64,000 nt of DNA from positions 124,001 through 188,000 of the forward strand of contig JACKLM010000004.1 of the NCBI GenBank assembly GCA_024235895.1, given 5' to 3'. The notes beneath the pieces are model-generated. The model saw only the letters and a list, made by a program, of their open reading frames with translations. It ran no database searches and was not told where the DNA came from. The DNA comes from Burkholderiaceae bacterium (GTDB taxonomy: Bacteria > Pseudomonadota > Gammaproteobacteria > Burkholderiales > Burkholderiaceae_C). The translations under genes and the position numbers were made by a program. Shown piece by piece: positions 43,792-52,798 of this stretch. Positions within the stretch are counted from its first letter, which is position 1. Each line of letters starts with the position of its first letter.

Positions 43792-46005
43792 TCAGTGGAA
43801 CCGGTAGCTGACGGTAAGCTGCAGCGTGCGCGGCTGAGCCGGGACGTAGTGGCCGCGGTAGACGTACTCGGCGTAGTGCTCGTTCGTCACGTTGGTCAGG
43901 TTGGCCTTGAGCAGCAAGTCGCCGATCGCGTACTCGGCCATCAGGTCGGCGCTGACATAGCTGGGGGCGCGGTTCGAAGAAGTCGCGGACAGCCCGACCG
44001 GCTTGTCGGCGCTCTTGGCGTTGAGGCCACCGCCGAGGCGCCAGCGCGGCGTGAGCTGGTAGGTGGTCCAGACGGTGCCGCTGTGGCGCGGGGTCAGCCC
44101 CGGGCGCGAGCCCTGCACCTCGGTGCCCGCAGCGCCGCTTGAGCGGTCGACGTTGGCGCTCGGGATCCACGCGTAGCTGGCGTAAATCTCCCACTGCGGC
44201 GTCAGCCGGCCCGCGAGGTCGAGCTCGAAACCGGCGGCGTGACGTTCGCCCGAAAGCACGTAGTTGCAGGCGTCGACCGAATCGGCGTCGCGGTTGCGCT
44301 CGTTGGTCTTGGTGCTGTGGAAGATCGCGGCGCGGGTGCTGAACCGTCCCTGCGCCCAGTCCAGCTTGGCGCCGAGCTCGACGTTGCGGCTCTTCTCGGG
44401 TGGCGTCTGCGCGCTGCCGACGTCGTACTGGTAGGTGTCGCCCGAGGTGTTGAACGAGGTGCCGTAGGACAGGTGGTAGGACTGCTCGTCGCTCGGCTGG
44501 AACAGCACGCCGACGCGGTGGCTCGGCAGCGAGTCACTGCGGCGGTAGCGCGCGTCGGCCGGCACCGCACAGGGGTTGGTGGCCGGATTGCCCTGGCCCG
44601 TGAGGTTGCGATACCGGCCGGCGAAGCGGTCCCAGCGCAGGCCACCCAGCAGCTTCCACGCCGGCGCGATCTGGATCAGGTCCTGGACATACACGCCGAG
44701 AGCATTCGACGCGAAGGTGCGGCTGAGCGTGGCGACCCGCAGCGATTCGTCGATCCAAGCGCCGTCGTTCGGCGTGCCGACCGTGGTGCGCGGCTTGGCA
44801 AGCGTCACGCCGGCCGGCGTCGACAACGTGAAGTTCTCGAACTCGTCGCGCATCAGGTCGATGCCCGCGGCGACGCGGTGTGCCATCTGGCCCCAGCGAT
44901 GCGTGCCGCTGTAGTCGCTTTGCAGCACCGCGGTCTTCTGGTCCATGCGCTTGTTGTTGCTGCCGCGGTTGAGCACGGTGTCGGCGTCGAAGGTCGCGCG
45001 CGTGACCGCTTGCCCGTCGGGTTGCAGGCTGGCGTTGCCGAAGCGGATCGCGCTGGCGCGCTGGTCGCGCCGGTAGTCGGCCACCCGCACCTGCGTGCGC
45101 AGCTCGGAGCGGCCGGCGAAGCGGTGCACGTGATAGCCGCGCAGCTGCGTCGTCCCGGTGTGGTTGATGTCGCTGGACATCCCGTAGTAGTTCTTCGGGT
45201 CGGTGGGCCAGAGCCCGCCTTCCAGCCACGGCAGGCCGTAGTGGATGCCGTTGTCGTTCTGCAGGTGGTACAGCCCGACGGCGAACTCGTCGGCGGTGCC
45301 GATGCCCCAGCGGAAGGTGGGCGCGATGCCGCGCTTGTCGATCGGCGCCCCCCAGCGCTCGGCGTCGGTCACCATGGCGTTGATGCGAAGCGCCGCATCC
45401 TGGCCCGTCCTGAGGTTGAAGTCGCCGACGCCGCGCAGGTAGCCCCCGCTGCCGAGCGTGACGCCGACCTCGTGCTGCGTCAGCAGCATCGGCTGCTTGC
45501 TCACCTGGTTGACCGCGCCACCGGTCGAGCCGCGGCCGAACAGCATCGACGCCGAGCCGCGCAGCACCTCGAGCCGGTCCCAGTCGAAGCTGTCGCGCTC
45601 GTAGAACGCGGGGTCGCGCATGCCGTCGATGAAGATGTCGCCCGAAGCCTGCAGCGAGAAGCCGCGCAGCCGGATGTCCTCCTCGGCGCCCTCGGCGGCG
45701 ACGAAGCTGATGCCGGCGGTATTCCTCAGCGCTTCCTTCAGGGTGTCGAGGTTGCGGTCGTCGATCAGCCGCTCGGTGACGACGGTCACCGACTGCGGGA
45801 TGTCGCGCAGCTCCTGCTGCCCCTTGCCGACGCGCGTCGTCGTCGCGCGCACGGTGTCCTTGTCGGTCTCGGCCTTGGCGCGCACCGGCACCGGGGCCAG
45901 CGTCGTGCCCGCCGGCGCAGGCTCGGGCGGCGGGGCGGTCTGCGCGAAGCTCGGGTGCGCGGCCAGCGCTGCCGGCAGCAGCGCGAACGGGATCAGGCGG
46001 TTCAT
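43792..46005 (-). CDS. TonB-dependent siderophore receptor (Fiu-like)
   Basis: A 737-residue outer-membrane receptor. The signal peptide ends in PSFAQ. The plug domain has RDIPQSVTVVTERLI, GISFVAAEGAEEDIRLRGF, FIDGMRDPAFYERDSFD and RGSASMLFGRGSTGGAVNQ. A 22-strand-type barrel follows with C-terminal TVSYRFH. The plug resembles catecholate receptors such as Fiu. It is followed closely by the DUF1513 gene and preceded by exbD, so the whole energising system and receptor are one block. The actual ligand is unknown. Confidence 0.93.
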   Translation of the reverse strand: MNRLIPFALLPAALAAHPSFAQTAPPPEPAPAGTTLAPVPVRAKAETDKDTVRATTTRVGKGQQELRDIPQSVTVVTERLIDDRNLDTLKEALRNTAGISFVAAEGAEEDIRLRGFSLQASGDIFIDGMRDPAFYERDSFDWDRLEVLRGSASMLFGRGSTGGAVNQVSKQPMLLTQHEVGVTLGSGGYLRGVGDFNLRTGQDAALRINAMVTDAERWGAPIDKRGIAPTFRWGIGTADEFAVGLYHLQNDNGIHYGLPWLEGGLWPTDPKNYYGMSSDINHTGTTQLRGYHVHRFAGRSELRTQVRVADYRRDQRASAIRFGNASLQPDGQAVTRATFDADTVLNRGSNNKRMDQKTAVLQSDYSGTHRWGQMAHRVAAGIDLMRDEFENFTLSTPAGVTLAKPRTTVGTPNDGAWIDESLRVATLSRTFASNALGVYVQDLIQIAPAWKLLGGLRWDRFAGRYRNLTGQGNPATNPCAVPADARYRRSDSLPSHRVGVLFQPSDEQSYHLSYGTSFNTSGDTYQYDVGSAQTPPEKSRNVELGAKLDWAQGRFSTRAAIFHSTKTNERNRDADSVDACNYVLSGERHAAGFELDLAGRLTPQWEIYASYAWIPSANVDRSSGAAGTEVQGSRPGLTPRHSGTVWTTYQLTPRWRLGGGLNAKSADKPVGLSATSSNRAPSYVSADLMAEYAIGDLLLKANLTNVTNEHYAEYVYRGHYVPAQPRTLQLTVSYRFH

Positions 46006-46141
46006 CGGGAAGGGCTCCTCGGGTCGTCGTCGGCACGGGCTGGCGGCGGCTGGCGGTGCGCTTCGGGGGGTTGAAGATATGGCAACGCCTGCGGCGCGTC
46101 CGGATCGCGCGTCCGGAGGCTGCTGGCGCGACGGGAAGGGG

Positions 46142-46561
46142 TCAGGGCGAATCGGGCGTCGTCACGAAGCCGACCTTGGTCAGCCCGGCCGCGGCGGCGT
46201 CGGCCAGCGTCTCGGCGACGAAGCGGTAGGCGACCGCCTGGTCGGCGCGCAGGTGGATCTGCGGCTGAGGCTGGCGCTGCCCTGCTTCGGCGAAGCGCGC
46301 GGCGGCGACATCGCGCGTGACCGGCTCACCGTTCCAGAACAGCGTGCCGCCGGCATCGATCGCGAACTCGACCTTGTCGGGCACCGGCGGGTTGACCTGC
46401 GAGCTGGCCTGCGGCAGCTCGAGACGCACCGCGTGCGTCAGCAGCGGCGCGGTGACGATGAAGATCACGAGCAGCACCAGCATGACGTCGATCAACGGCA
46501 CCATGTTGATCTCGGCCATCGGCGCCGAAGCGTGCTTGGGGTCGAAGCTGGCGAAGGCCAT
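46142..46561 (-). CDS. exbD: Biopolymer transport protein ExbD
   Basis: A 139-residue inner-membrane protein with one N-terminal transmembrane helix (NMVPLIDVMLVLLVIFIV) carrying the conserved Asp needed for proton use, and a periplasmic domain ending ADAAAAGLTKVGFVT. With ExbB and TonB it transmits the proton gradient to outer-membrane receptors. It starts 16 bases after exbB, and a 136-base gap separates it from the receptor gene. Confidence 0.95.
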   Translation of the reverse strand: MAFASFDPKHASAPMAEINMVPLIDVMLVLLVIFIVTAPLLTHAVRLELPQASSQVNPPVPDKVEFAIDAGGTLFWNGEPVTRDVAAARFAEAGQRQPQPQIHLRADQAVAYRFVAETLADAAAAGLTKVGFVTTPDSP

Positions 46562-46577
46562 GGCGCAGCTCTCGCCC

Positions 46578-47333
46578 TCAGGCCACGGCCGGGCGCGCCG
46601 GCAGCGGCCGCACGCCGGTGGCCTCGGCGGCGGCCGGCGGCACCGACGCAGCCGCCAGCGGCTGCCCCATCGCGACGAAGGTGTGCAACTCGTACGCGAA
46701 GGCGTCCAGTCGCGACATCGTCACGCGGTTGGCGCGCACCAGCAGGTTGTAGCCGACCACCGCCGGGATCGCGACCGCCAAGCCGAGCCCGGTCATGATC
46801 AGCGCCTCGCCGACCGGCCCGGCGACCTTGTCCAGCGTCCCGGCGCCGCTCATGCCGATCGCCACCAGCGCGTGGTAGACGCCCCAGACGGTGCCGAACA
46901 GGCCGACGAAGGGCGCGGTCGCCCCGACCGTGGCGAGCACGGTGAGGCCGTTTTCCATCCGCGTCGTCTCCTCGTCGAGGACCTTCTTGATCGTGCGGGT
47001 CACGAAGTCGCTCGCCGTGCCGGCTTCCTCGAGCCGCGCCGCACCGTAGCGGGCGTGGTGCTGCTGCGCGTGCATCGCGTGCGCGGTCACGTGCGAGAAA
47101 GGGTCGCGCGCGCCGTGGGTCGCGATCTCGTGCTGCACGGCCTGCAGCGACGAGGCGTTCCAGAACAGGTCCAGGAAGCGCCGGCTGCGCCGCTGCCGCA
47201 GCAGCTGCGCCAGTCCCTTGATCGCGATGATGATCCACGACAGCATCGACATCGCGAGCAGCGCGACGAGCAGCGTCTTGCCGACCGCATCGCTTTGCGC
47301 GATGAAGTGGGCGAAGCCCAGGGAATCGTCCAA
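46578..47333 (-). CDS. exbB: Biopolymer transport protein ExbB
   Basis: A 251-residue MotA/TolQ/ExbB-family protein with three transmembrane helices (about 19-40, 135-160 and 180-200) and motifs LATVGATAPFVGLFGTVWG and GEALIMTGLGLAVAIPAV. The start is TTG at 47333, two bases after the tonB stop; a GGAG nine bases upstream supports it, and the next ATG falls inside the first helix. Function as part of the ExbB-ExbD-TonB complex is secure. Confidence 0.94.
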   Translation of the reverse strand: MDDSLGFAHFIAQSDAVGKTLLVALLAMSMLSWIIIAIKGLAQLLRQRRSRRFLDLFWNASSLQAVQHEIATHGARDPFSHVTAHAMHAQQHHARYGAARLEEAGTASDFVTRTIKKVLDEETTRMENGLTVLATVGATAPFVGLFGTVWGVYHALVAIGMSGAGTLDKVAGPVGEALIMTGLGLAVAIPAVVGYNLLVRANRVTMSRLDAFAYELHTFVAMGQPLAAASVPPAAAEATGVRPLPARPAVA

Positions 47334-47335
47334 GG

Positions 47336-48088
47336 TCAGTTCTCCAGTTCGAAGGGGATCGGGATCCGGGCCCAGCCGGCGGTCGGCTGGCCGCCCTCGG
47401 TGTAGGGCTTGAAGCGCGCCCGCCGTACCCCGGCCAGGGCCGCGCGGTCCAGCCGGTCGAAGCCGCTGGACTGCGTCAGCCGGACCTCCTGCGGCACGCC
47501 CGCGGCGTCGACATGGACGGCGACGATCACCAGCCCCTGCTCGTTGAGGCGCCGCGACGACGCCGGGTAGACGATGTCGGGCAGGACGAGGTACTCGATC
47601 GCCGAAGCAGGGATCAGCTTGGGCGCCGGCGGGGCCGGTGCCGGCTCGGGCGCCGGTGGGGCGGGCGGCGTCACGGATACCGGCTGCGGGGGCGGCGGCT
47701 CGGGGTCGGGCGGCGGGGCGACGAATACCGGCGGCGCGGGCTGCGATGCCGGCTCGGCGACGACGATCGGCGCCGGGGGCGGGGGCTTCTTCGGAGCCGG
47801 CCGTGTCGGGGGCGGGGGCGGCGGCGGAGCGGGCTGCGGCTCGGGGCGAGGCGCCGCGAGCAGGTCGACGAACATGGGCGCTGCGGCTGCAAGTGTGTCG
47901 CGCACCGCCTGCACCTGCAGCAGGCCCCAGCCGACAAGCGCGTGCAGCGCCACGATGACGGCCACGACGGCGCGCGTCGCGCCGGCGGTCAAGCCGTCGT
48001 CGGCAGCCGGCCCGCGGCGACCGGTCTGCGGCGGCAAGTCTGCAGGCTTGCCGTCGGGGCTCAGGGGCGGCAGGGTCAGGGCCGGCAT
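47336..48088 (-). CDS. tonB: TonB energy transducer
   Basis: A protein of about 250 residues: a short cytoplasmic part, one transmembrane helix (VVAVIVALHALVGWGLLQV), a long Pro-rich periplasmic rod (many PPPPP, KKPPPPAP and PAPEPAPAPP units) and the C-terminal TonB domain (LPDIVYPASSRRLNEQGLVIV, YTEGGQPTAGWARIPIPFE). ATG 48088 is preferred; ATG 48148 in the same frame would add 20 hydrophobic residues and lies in the divergent promoter zone. It is first in tonB-exbB-exbD and divergent from hemP. Confidence 0.9.
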   Translation of the reverse strand: MPALTLPPLSPDGKPADLPPQTGRRGPAADDGLTAGATRAVVAVIVALHALVGWGLLQVQAVRDTLAAAAPMFVDLLAAPRPEPQPAPPPPPPPTRPAPKKPPPPAPIVVAEPASQPAPPVFVAPPPDPEPPPPQPVSVTPPAPPAPEPAPAPPAPKLIPASAIEYLVLPDIVYPASSRRLNEQGLVIVAVHVDAAGVPQEVRLTQSSGFDRLDRAALAGVRRARFKPYTEGGQPTAGWARIPIPFELEN

Positions 48089-48225
48089 GGGAAGGAAGAG
48101 GCTCGGAGGCAAGCTAGGGACTAGAACCATAACACGAACGGTTTGCATTACGGCTTAGAATCGAGCGCGCTTCCGGTGCCTTGTCGCGTCGGCGAGACGC
48201 TGCGCCCCACTCTGCCCTTCATCGC
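48089..48225. promoter_or_regulatory. Divergent tonB/hemP control region
   Basis: This gap is less GC-rich around 48120-48162 than its surroundings. A TAGAAT at 48156-48161 could be the -10 box of hemP. HemP and TonB genes are usually Fur-controlled, but I found only a weak resemblance to a Fur box here (about 7 of 19 positions), so a Fur site is not claimed. Confidence 0.4.
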
Positions 48226-48429
48226 ATGCGGACCCCGAAGAACGCCACGACGCCGAGTCCCCTGGCCCCGACAGTCGCGACCCGCGAGCCCGCGGCGGGC
48301 GCGAGCGGTCACCGACGGTTGTCGAGCCACGATCTGCTGGCCGGGCGGATCGAGGTCGAGATCGAACACCGGTCGCAGATCTACCGCCTACGCGCGACGG
48401 CGTCGGGCAAGCTCATCCTGACCAAATAG
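48226..48429 (+). CDS. hemP: Hemin uptake protein HemP
   Basis: A 67-residue protein whose C-terminal 40 residues are the HemP/HmuP signature: SSHDLLAGRIEVEIEHRSQ, then YRLRATASGKLILTK. HemP is a small factor needed for haem receptor expression in several proteobacteria. No haem receptor is next to it, but tonB-exbB-exbD are divergent. ATG 48226 is chosen; an in-frame ATG 45 bases upstream is possible. Confidence 0.9.
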   Translation: MRTPKNATTPSPLAPTVATREPAAGASGHRRLSSHDLLAGRIEVEIEHRSQIYRLRATASGKLILTK

Positions 48430-48570
48430 CGACGAGCGGCAGGCGCTGACCGAGGCGAGCCCGCCGCCGAGCAGCGGTCGGCGCGGCGCGGTGCCACGAC
48501 GGGACGGCGAGCGGCGTCGAGATCGCGCATGCTCGCGGCAGGATGCGTCCCGCGGCGACAATCGCCGGCG

Positions 48571-49743
48571 ATGCTCGAATTTCGCCTCCTGGCCACCGAG
48601 GGCCTCGCGCGCCGCGGGCGGCTGACGCTCGCGCACGGTGTCGTCGAGACACCCGTCTTCATGCCCGTGGGCACCTACGGCACGGTCAAGGGCGTGCTGC
48701 CGGCGAGCCTGCTCGACATGGGGGCGCAGATCATCCTGGGCAACACCTTCCACCTGTGGCTGCGGCCGGGGCCGGACGTGATCCGCAGCTTCGGTGGGCT
48801 GCACCGGTTCGAGAACTGGGGCCTGCCGATCCTGACCGACAGCGGTGGCTTCCAGGTCTGGAGCCTGGCCGGTGCCGACGGCAAGGGGCGCAGGATCAGC
48901 GAGGAGGGCGTGCGATTCGCCTCGCCGGTCAACGGCGACAAGCTGTTCCTGACGCCCGAGACCAGCATGCAGATCCAGTCCGTGCTGGACTCGGACATCG
49001 TCATGCAGTTCGACGAGTGCACGCCATACCGCACCGGCGACCACCTGACGACCGAATCCGAGGCACGGCGATCGATGGAGCTGAGCCTGCGCTGGGCGCG
49101 GCGCTCGCGCGACGAATTCCATCGCCTGGCGAACCCGAATGCGCTGTTCGGCATCGTCCAGGGCGGCATGTTCGAGGGCCTGCGCGAGGAAAGCGCCGCG
49201 GCGCTGGCCGAGCTGGACCTGCCCGGCTACGCGGTCGGCGGCGTCAGCGTCGGCGAGCCGAAGGAGGACATGCTGCGCATCATGGCGCACACGCCTTGCC
49301 GGCTGCCGGCGGACAAGCCGCGCTACCTGATGGGCGTCGGCACGCCGGAGGACCTGCTGGCCGGCATCGCCGCCGGGGTCGACCTGTTCGACTGCGTGAT
49401 GCCGACGCGCAATGCGCGCAACGGGCATCTGTTCACCCGCTTCGGCGACCTGAAGATCCGCAACGCGCGCCACAAGGACGACCCGCGGCCGATCGACGAG
49501 ACCTGCGGCTGCCACGCCTGCCGCGGCACGACGCGGCCCGACGGCAGCGTCACCGGGGCCTTCAGCCGCGCCTACCTGCACCACCTGGAGCGCTGCGGCG
49601 AGATGCTGGCGCCGATGCTGGCGAGCCTGCACAACCTGCACTTCTACCTCGACCTGATGCGGCAGGCGCGGCAGGCGCTGGACGACGGGTGCTTCGCGGC
49701 GTTCCGCGCGCGCTTCGAGGCGGACCGGCAACGCGGGGTGTAG
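48571..49743 (+). CDS. tgt: Queuine tRNA-ribosyltransferase
   Basis: Tgt exchanges guanine 34 for preQ1 in tRNAs with GUN anticodons. The 390-residue product has TDSGGFQVWSLAG, FDECTPY, VGGVSVGEPKEDML, the nucleophile segment FDCVMPTRNARNG, and the zinc site CGCHAC (C-x-C-x2-C) with a later His. ATG 48571 matches the family start. A GACAAT at 48557-48562 ends eight bases before the start, suggesting a very short leader. With queA it shows queuosine synthesis is present. Confidence 0.96.
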   Translation: MLEFRLLATEGLARRGRLTLAHGVVETPVFMPVGTYGTVKGVLPASLLDMGAQIILGNTFHLWLRPGPDVIRSFGGLHRFENWGLPILTDSGGFQVWSLAGADGKGRRISEEGVRFASPVNGDKLFLTPETSMQIQSVLDSDIVMQFDECTPYRTGDHLTTESEARRSMELSLRWARRSRDEFHRLANPNALFGIVQGGMFEGLREESAAALAELDLPGYAVGGVSVGEPKEDMLRIMAHTPCRLPADKPRYLMGVGTPEDLLAGIAAGVDLFDCVMPTRNARNGHLFTRFGDLKIRNARHKDDPRPIDETCGCHACRGTTRPDGSVTGAFSRAYLHHLERCGEMLAPMLASLHNLHFYLDLMRQARQALDDGCFAAFRARFEADRQRGV

Positions 49744-49799
49744 CAGGCCCTCGCGTCCGATCGGCACGGATCGCGAGGTCGGCGATCGATCCCCGTGTC

Positions 49800-50582
49800 T
49801 CAATGCCCGCGCAGCATCGCCGACAGCTCAAGCCCCGTGAGCTGCCTGGCGCTGCGCGCCAGCCACCACATCAGCGCCATCATCATCACCATCGACGGGA
49901 TCGCGATGAAGGGATAGCTCAGCAGCGTCAGCCGCCCGAGCTCCTGGTTGAAGGCCTCGGTGCCGCCCGGGCTGGTGACGATCCAGCGCGCGAGCACGTA
50001 GTTCATCACCGACGAGAAGCCGAAGGTGCCCGCCAGCAGCAGCGTGCCGGTGCGAAGCCGCAGCTCGAACGGGACCTTGTTGCGACGCTCCGCCAGCGCG
50101 CGGTCGATGCGCTCGACGTCGAACAGCGCCGGGTTGAAGACCAGGATCCGGATCAACGGCCAGCGCGTCCAGTTCGACCCCAGCACCGCCAGCCCGATCA
50201 GCCCCGGCACCGCCGCCTCCTTCACCGCCAGCCACTGCGGGTCGAGCTTCAGCAGCCCGATGCCGCCGGTCAGCAGCGTGCTGGCCACCCCGAGCAGCGC
50301 GAGCCAGCTCAGCTTGCGCCGCGTCAGCCCCTCCCACAGCCCCCAGCCGACCGGAAACGCCAGCGCGAGCACGAGCGCCCAGTTCGTCCCCAGCCGCTCG
50401 GGGCTGCTGGCCTGCATCAGCACGATCGCCGGCACGATGATCGTGACGACGATCTCGAACAGCGGGTTGGCCTTCGGGCTGCCGGGCGGCGGCGCGGCAG
50501 CCGGGCCTGCGCCGCCTGGCTCGTCAGGGGCGGCGGCGGCGCGCGCGCGGTCGGGGGGCGGGGATCGGGGCTTGTCGTTCAT
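49800..50582 (-). CDS. VC0807-family membrane protein
   Basis: A 260-residue protein. A Pro/Ala-rich 38-residue lead is followed by six to seven transmembrane helices, with NPLFEIVVTIIVPAIVLMQ, ALVLALAFPVGWGLWEGL, LLTGGIGLLKLDPQWLAVKEAAVPGLIGLAVLGS and a closing HFxx-like Met-rich helix. This matches the VC0807 (intracellular-septation-protein-like) family. Function unknown. It converges on tgt and diverges from the ABC importer genes. Confidence 0.85.
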   Translation of the reverse strand: MNDKPRSPPPDRARAAAAPDEPGGAGPAAAPPPGSPKANPLFEIVVTIIVPAIVLMQASSPERLGTNWALVLALAFPVGWGLWEGLTRRKLSWLALLGVASTLLTGGIGLLKLDPQWLAVKEAAVPGLIGLAVLGSNWTRWPLIRILVFNPALFDVERIDRALAERRNKVPFELRLRTGTLLLAGTFGFSSVMNYVLARWIVTSPGGTEAFNQELGRLTLLSYPFIAIPSMVMMMALMWWLARSARQLTGLELSAMLRGH

Positions 50583-50710
50583 CGCAGCGCGTAGGCTAAC
50601 CGGTCGGCGGCGCAGACGCGCGGCGCGTTATCGTGCGCGCGATCGACGATGCACGATCCGCAGCACGCGGCGCCACCACGCACCGCCACCCGTCGCCACC
50701 ACGCGTCCAC

Positions 50711-50738
50711 GCCACCCGCCACCCGCCACCCGCCACCC
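50711..50738. repeat. Tandem heptamer, four copies of GCCACCC
   Basis: Four perfect copies of the seven-base unit GCCACCC end eight bases before the start codon of the first ABC ATPase gene, and the preceding 40 bases contain degenerate versions. Such repeats change copy number easily. The stretch takes the place of a Shine-Dalgarno sequence. Confidence 0.9.
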
Positions 50739-50745
50739 GTCCGCC

Positions 50746-51765
50746 ATGCCGCCGCTGCTCGAAGTCGACGACCTGCGCGTCACGCTGCCGACCGCGCGCG
50801 GCGCGGCCGAGGCCTTGCGCGGGCTGTCGTTCTCGCTCGGGCGCGGGCGCACGCTCGGGCTGATCGGCGAATCCGGCTGCGGCAAGAGCCTGACCGCGCT
50901 CGCGCTGATGGGGCTGCTGCCCGAGCGCGCGCGCGTGGCCGGCACGATGCGCTTCGATGGCCTGGCGCTGCACGCGCTGGCCGAGCGCGACTGGTGCCGG
51001 CTGCGCGGTGCGCGCATCGGCATGGTGTTCCAGGAGCCGATGACCGCGCTCAACCCGCTGCACACGGTCGGGCGCCAGATCGCCGAGCCGCTGCGGCTGC
51101 ACCGCGGGCTGCCGGCCGCCGCCGCGCGCGCCGAGGCGCTGCGGCTGCTGGAACGCGTGCAGCTGCCGCAGGCCGCGCAACGCCTGGGCGCCTACCCGCA
51201 CCAGCTCTCGGGCGGGCAGCGCCAGCGCGTCGTGATCGCGACCGCGCTGGCCTGCGGGCCCGACCTGCTGATCGCCGACGAGCCGACGACGGCGCTGGAC
51301 GTCACCGTGCAGCGCGAGGTGCTGGACCTGATCGCTTCGCTCGTCGCCGACGCCGGCATGGCGCTGCTGCTGGTCAGCCACGATCTCGGCGTGATGGCCG
51401 ACCGCGTCGAGCAGCTCGCGGTGATGTATGCGGGCTGCATCGTCGAGTCCGGCCCGACGGCGCAGGTCTTCGCGCAGCCGCTGCACCCGTATACGCGCGG
51501 CCTGTTCGCCGCCCGGCCGCGCATCGGGCTGGCGCGCGGCACGCGGCTGGCGACGATCCCCGGGCGCGTGCCGGCGCTGCACGAGCGGCCGCCCGGCTGC
51601 GCCTTCGCCGACCGCTGCGCGCTCGCCATCGACGCCTGCCGCGCCGCCGAGCCTCCCGAGACCTCGCCGGCGCCTGGGCGCCGCGTGCGCTGCATCCGCG
51701 CCAGCGAGCCGGTCGCCGCGGCAAACAGCGTGGCCGCTGCCGGCATGGCGGCGGCCGCCGCCTGA
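50746..51765 (+). CDS. ABC transporter ATPase, DppD/OppD-like
   Basis: A 339-residue ATP-binding subunit of the peptide/nickel importer class. Walker A is GESGCGKS (41-48). The Q loop is MVFQEPMTALNP, the signature LSGGQRQR, Walker B LLIADEPTTALD and the H switch VSHDLG. The C-terminal oligopeptide-transporter zinc/iron motif CAFADRC with a further Cys is present. The last 25 residues are Ala-rich. It is the first gene of a three-gene set with no permeases. Confidence 0.93.
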   Translation: MPPLLEVDDLRVTLPTARGAAEALRGLSFSLGRGRTLGLIGESGCGKSLTALALMGLLPERARVAGTMRFDGLALHALAERDWCRLRGARIGMVFQEPMTALNPLHTVGRQIAEPLRLHRGLPAAAARAEALRLLERVQLPQAAQRLGAYPHQLSGGQRQRVVIATALACGPDLLIADEPTTALDVTVQREVLDLIASLVADAGMALLLVSHDLGVMADRVEQLAVMYAGCIVESGPTAQVFAQPLHPYTRGLFAARPRIGLARGTRLATIPGRVPALHERPPGCAFADRCALAIDACRAAEPPETSPAPGRRVRCIRASEPVAAANSVAAAGMAAAAA

Positions 51766-51793
51766 ACGCCCGCACCGGCCACACGGCGCCGCG

Positions 51794-52798
51794 ATGAGCC
51801 ACGCCCCCGACAGCCCACTGTCCGCGCGAGCCCTCGCGCTCAGGGACGTGCACACGGACGCGAAGACGGACGCGAAGACGGACGCGCAGACGGCGCCCGC
51901 GCTGCTGCAGGTCGAATCGCTCGCCAAGCGCTATACGTTGCCGCGGGCGTCCATCGTCGGCCCCGCGCCCGAGTTGCAGGCGCTGGCCGGCATCGACTTC
52001 ACGCTGCACCGCGGCCGCAGCCTGGGCGTGGTCGGCGAATCGGGGTCGGGCAAGAGCACGCTGGCGCGCATCGTGATGGCGCTGGAGCCGCCGACCGCCG
52101 GCCGCGTCGTCTTCGACGGGCAGGATCTGCACGCGCTCGGCAGCGCAGCGCTGCGGCGTGCGCGGGCCGGGTTCCAGATGGTGTTCCAGGACCCGTACGG
52201 GTCGCTCGACCCGCGCCGCCGCGTCGGCCAGACCGTGACCGAGCCACTGGCACTGCTCGGTGGCGTACCGGCGGCCGAGCGCCGGGAGCGCGCGGTCGAG
52301 GTGCTGGAGGCGGTCGGGCTGGGCGCGGCCGACCTCGACAAGGTCCCGCACGAATTCAGCGGCGGCCAGCGCCAGCGCATCGCGATCGCACGCGCGCTGG
52401 TCACGCGACCGAAGCTGATCGTCGCCGACGAGCCGGTCAGCGCGCTGGATGTCTCGGTGCAGGCGCAGGTGCTCAACCTGATGCAGGACCTGCAGGACCG
52501 CTGGGGCATCACCTACCTGTTCATCAGCCACGACCTCGCGGTCGTCGACCTCGTGTGCGACGAGGTGCTGGTGCTGCAGCACGGCCACGCGGTCGAGCAC
52601 GGCGCGGCGGCCGAGGTGCTGCGCCGGCCGCGCCACCCCTACACGCAGCGGCTGCTCGCGGCGCTGCCAGGCGCCGCTTGCAGTTCAACGCCGCCGGGCG
52701 CCGCGCGCGAGCCCGCACTGCCCGCCACCGCCCCCGGTGCAGAATCCGCCCCACCGACGCCGGCCGCGGCGTCGAGCCCTCGAGGAGACGCACGATGA
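51794..52798 (+). CDS. ABC transporter ATPase, DppF/OppF-like
   Basis: A 334-residue second ATP-binding subunit. Walker A is GESGSGKS (81-88), the Q loop MVFQDPYGSLDPRR, the signature FSGGQRQRIAIARAL and Walker B LIVADEPVSALDVS. An unusual N-terminal insert holds three copies of a 12-base unit (codons for TDAK, TDAK, TDAQ; 51854-51889). It overlaps the downstream binding-protein gene as ATGA, and its C-terminal 40 residues are a Pro/Ala-rich tail. Confidence 0.93.
   Translation: MSHAPDSPLSARALALRDVHTDAKTDAKTDAQTAPALLQVESLAKRYTLPRASIVGPAPELQALAGIDFTLHRGRSLGVVGESGSGKSTLARIVMALEPPTAGRVVFDGQDLHALGSAALRRARAGFQMVFQDPYGSLDPRRRVGQTVTEPLALLGGVPAAERRERAVEVLEAVGLGAADLDKVPHEFSGGQRQRIAIARALVTRPKLIVADEPVSALDVSVQAQVLNLMQDLQDRWGITYLFISHDLAVVDLVCDEVLVLQHGHAVEHGAAAEVLRRPRHPYTQRLLAALPGAACSSTPPGAAREPALPATAPGAESAPPTPAAASSPRGDAR

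Noticed and set aside
48120..48165. A Fur box between tonB and hemP
   Set aside because: The best alignment matches about 7 of 19 consensus positions, too weak to claim although biology would predict one.
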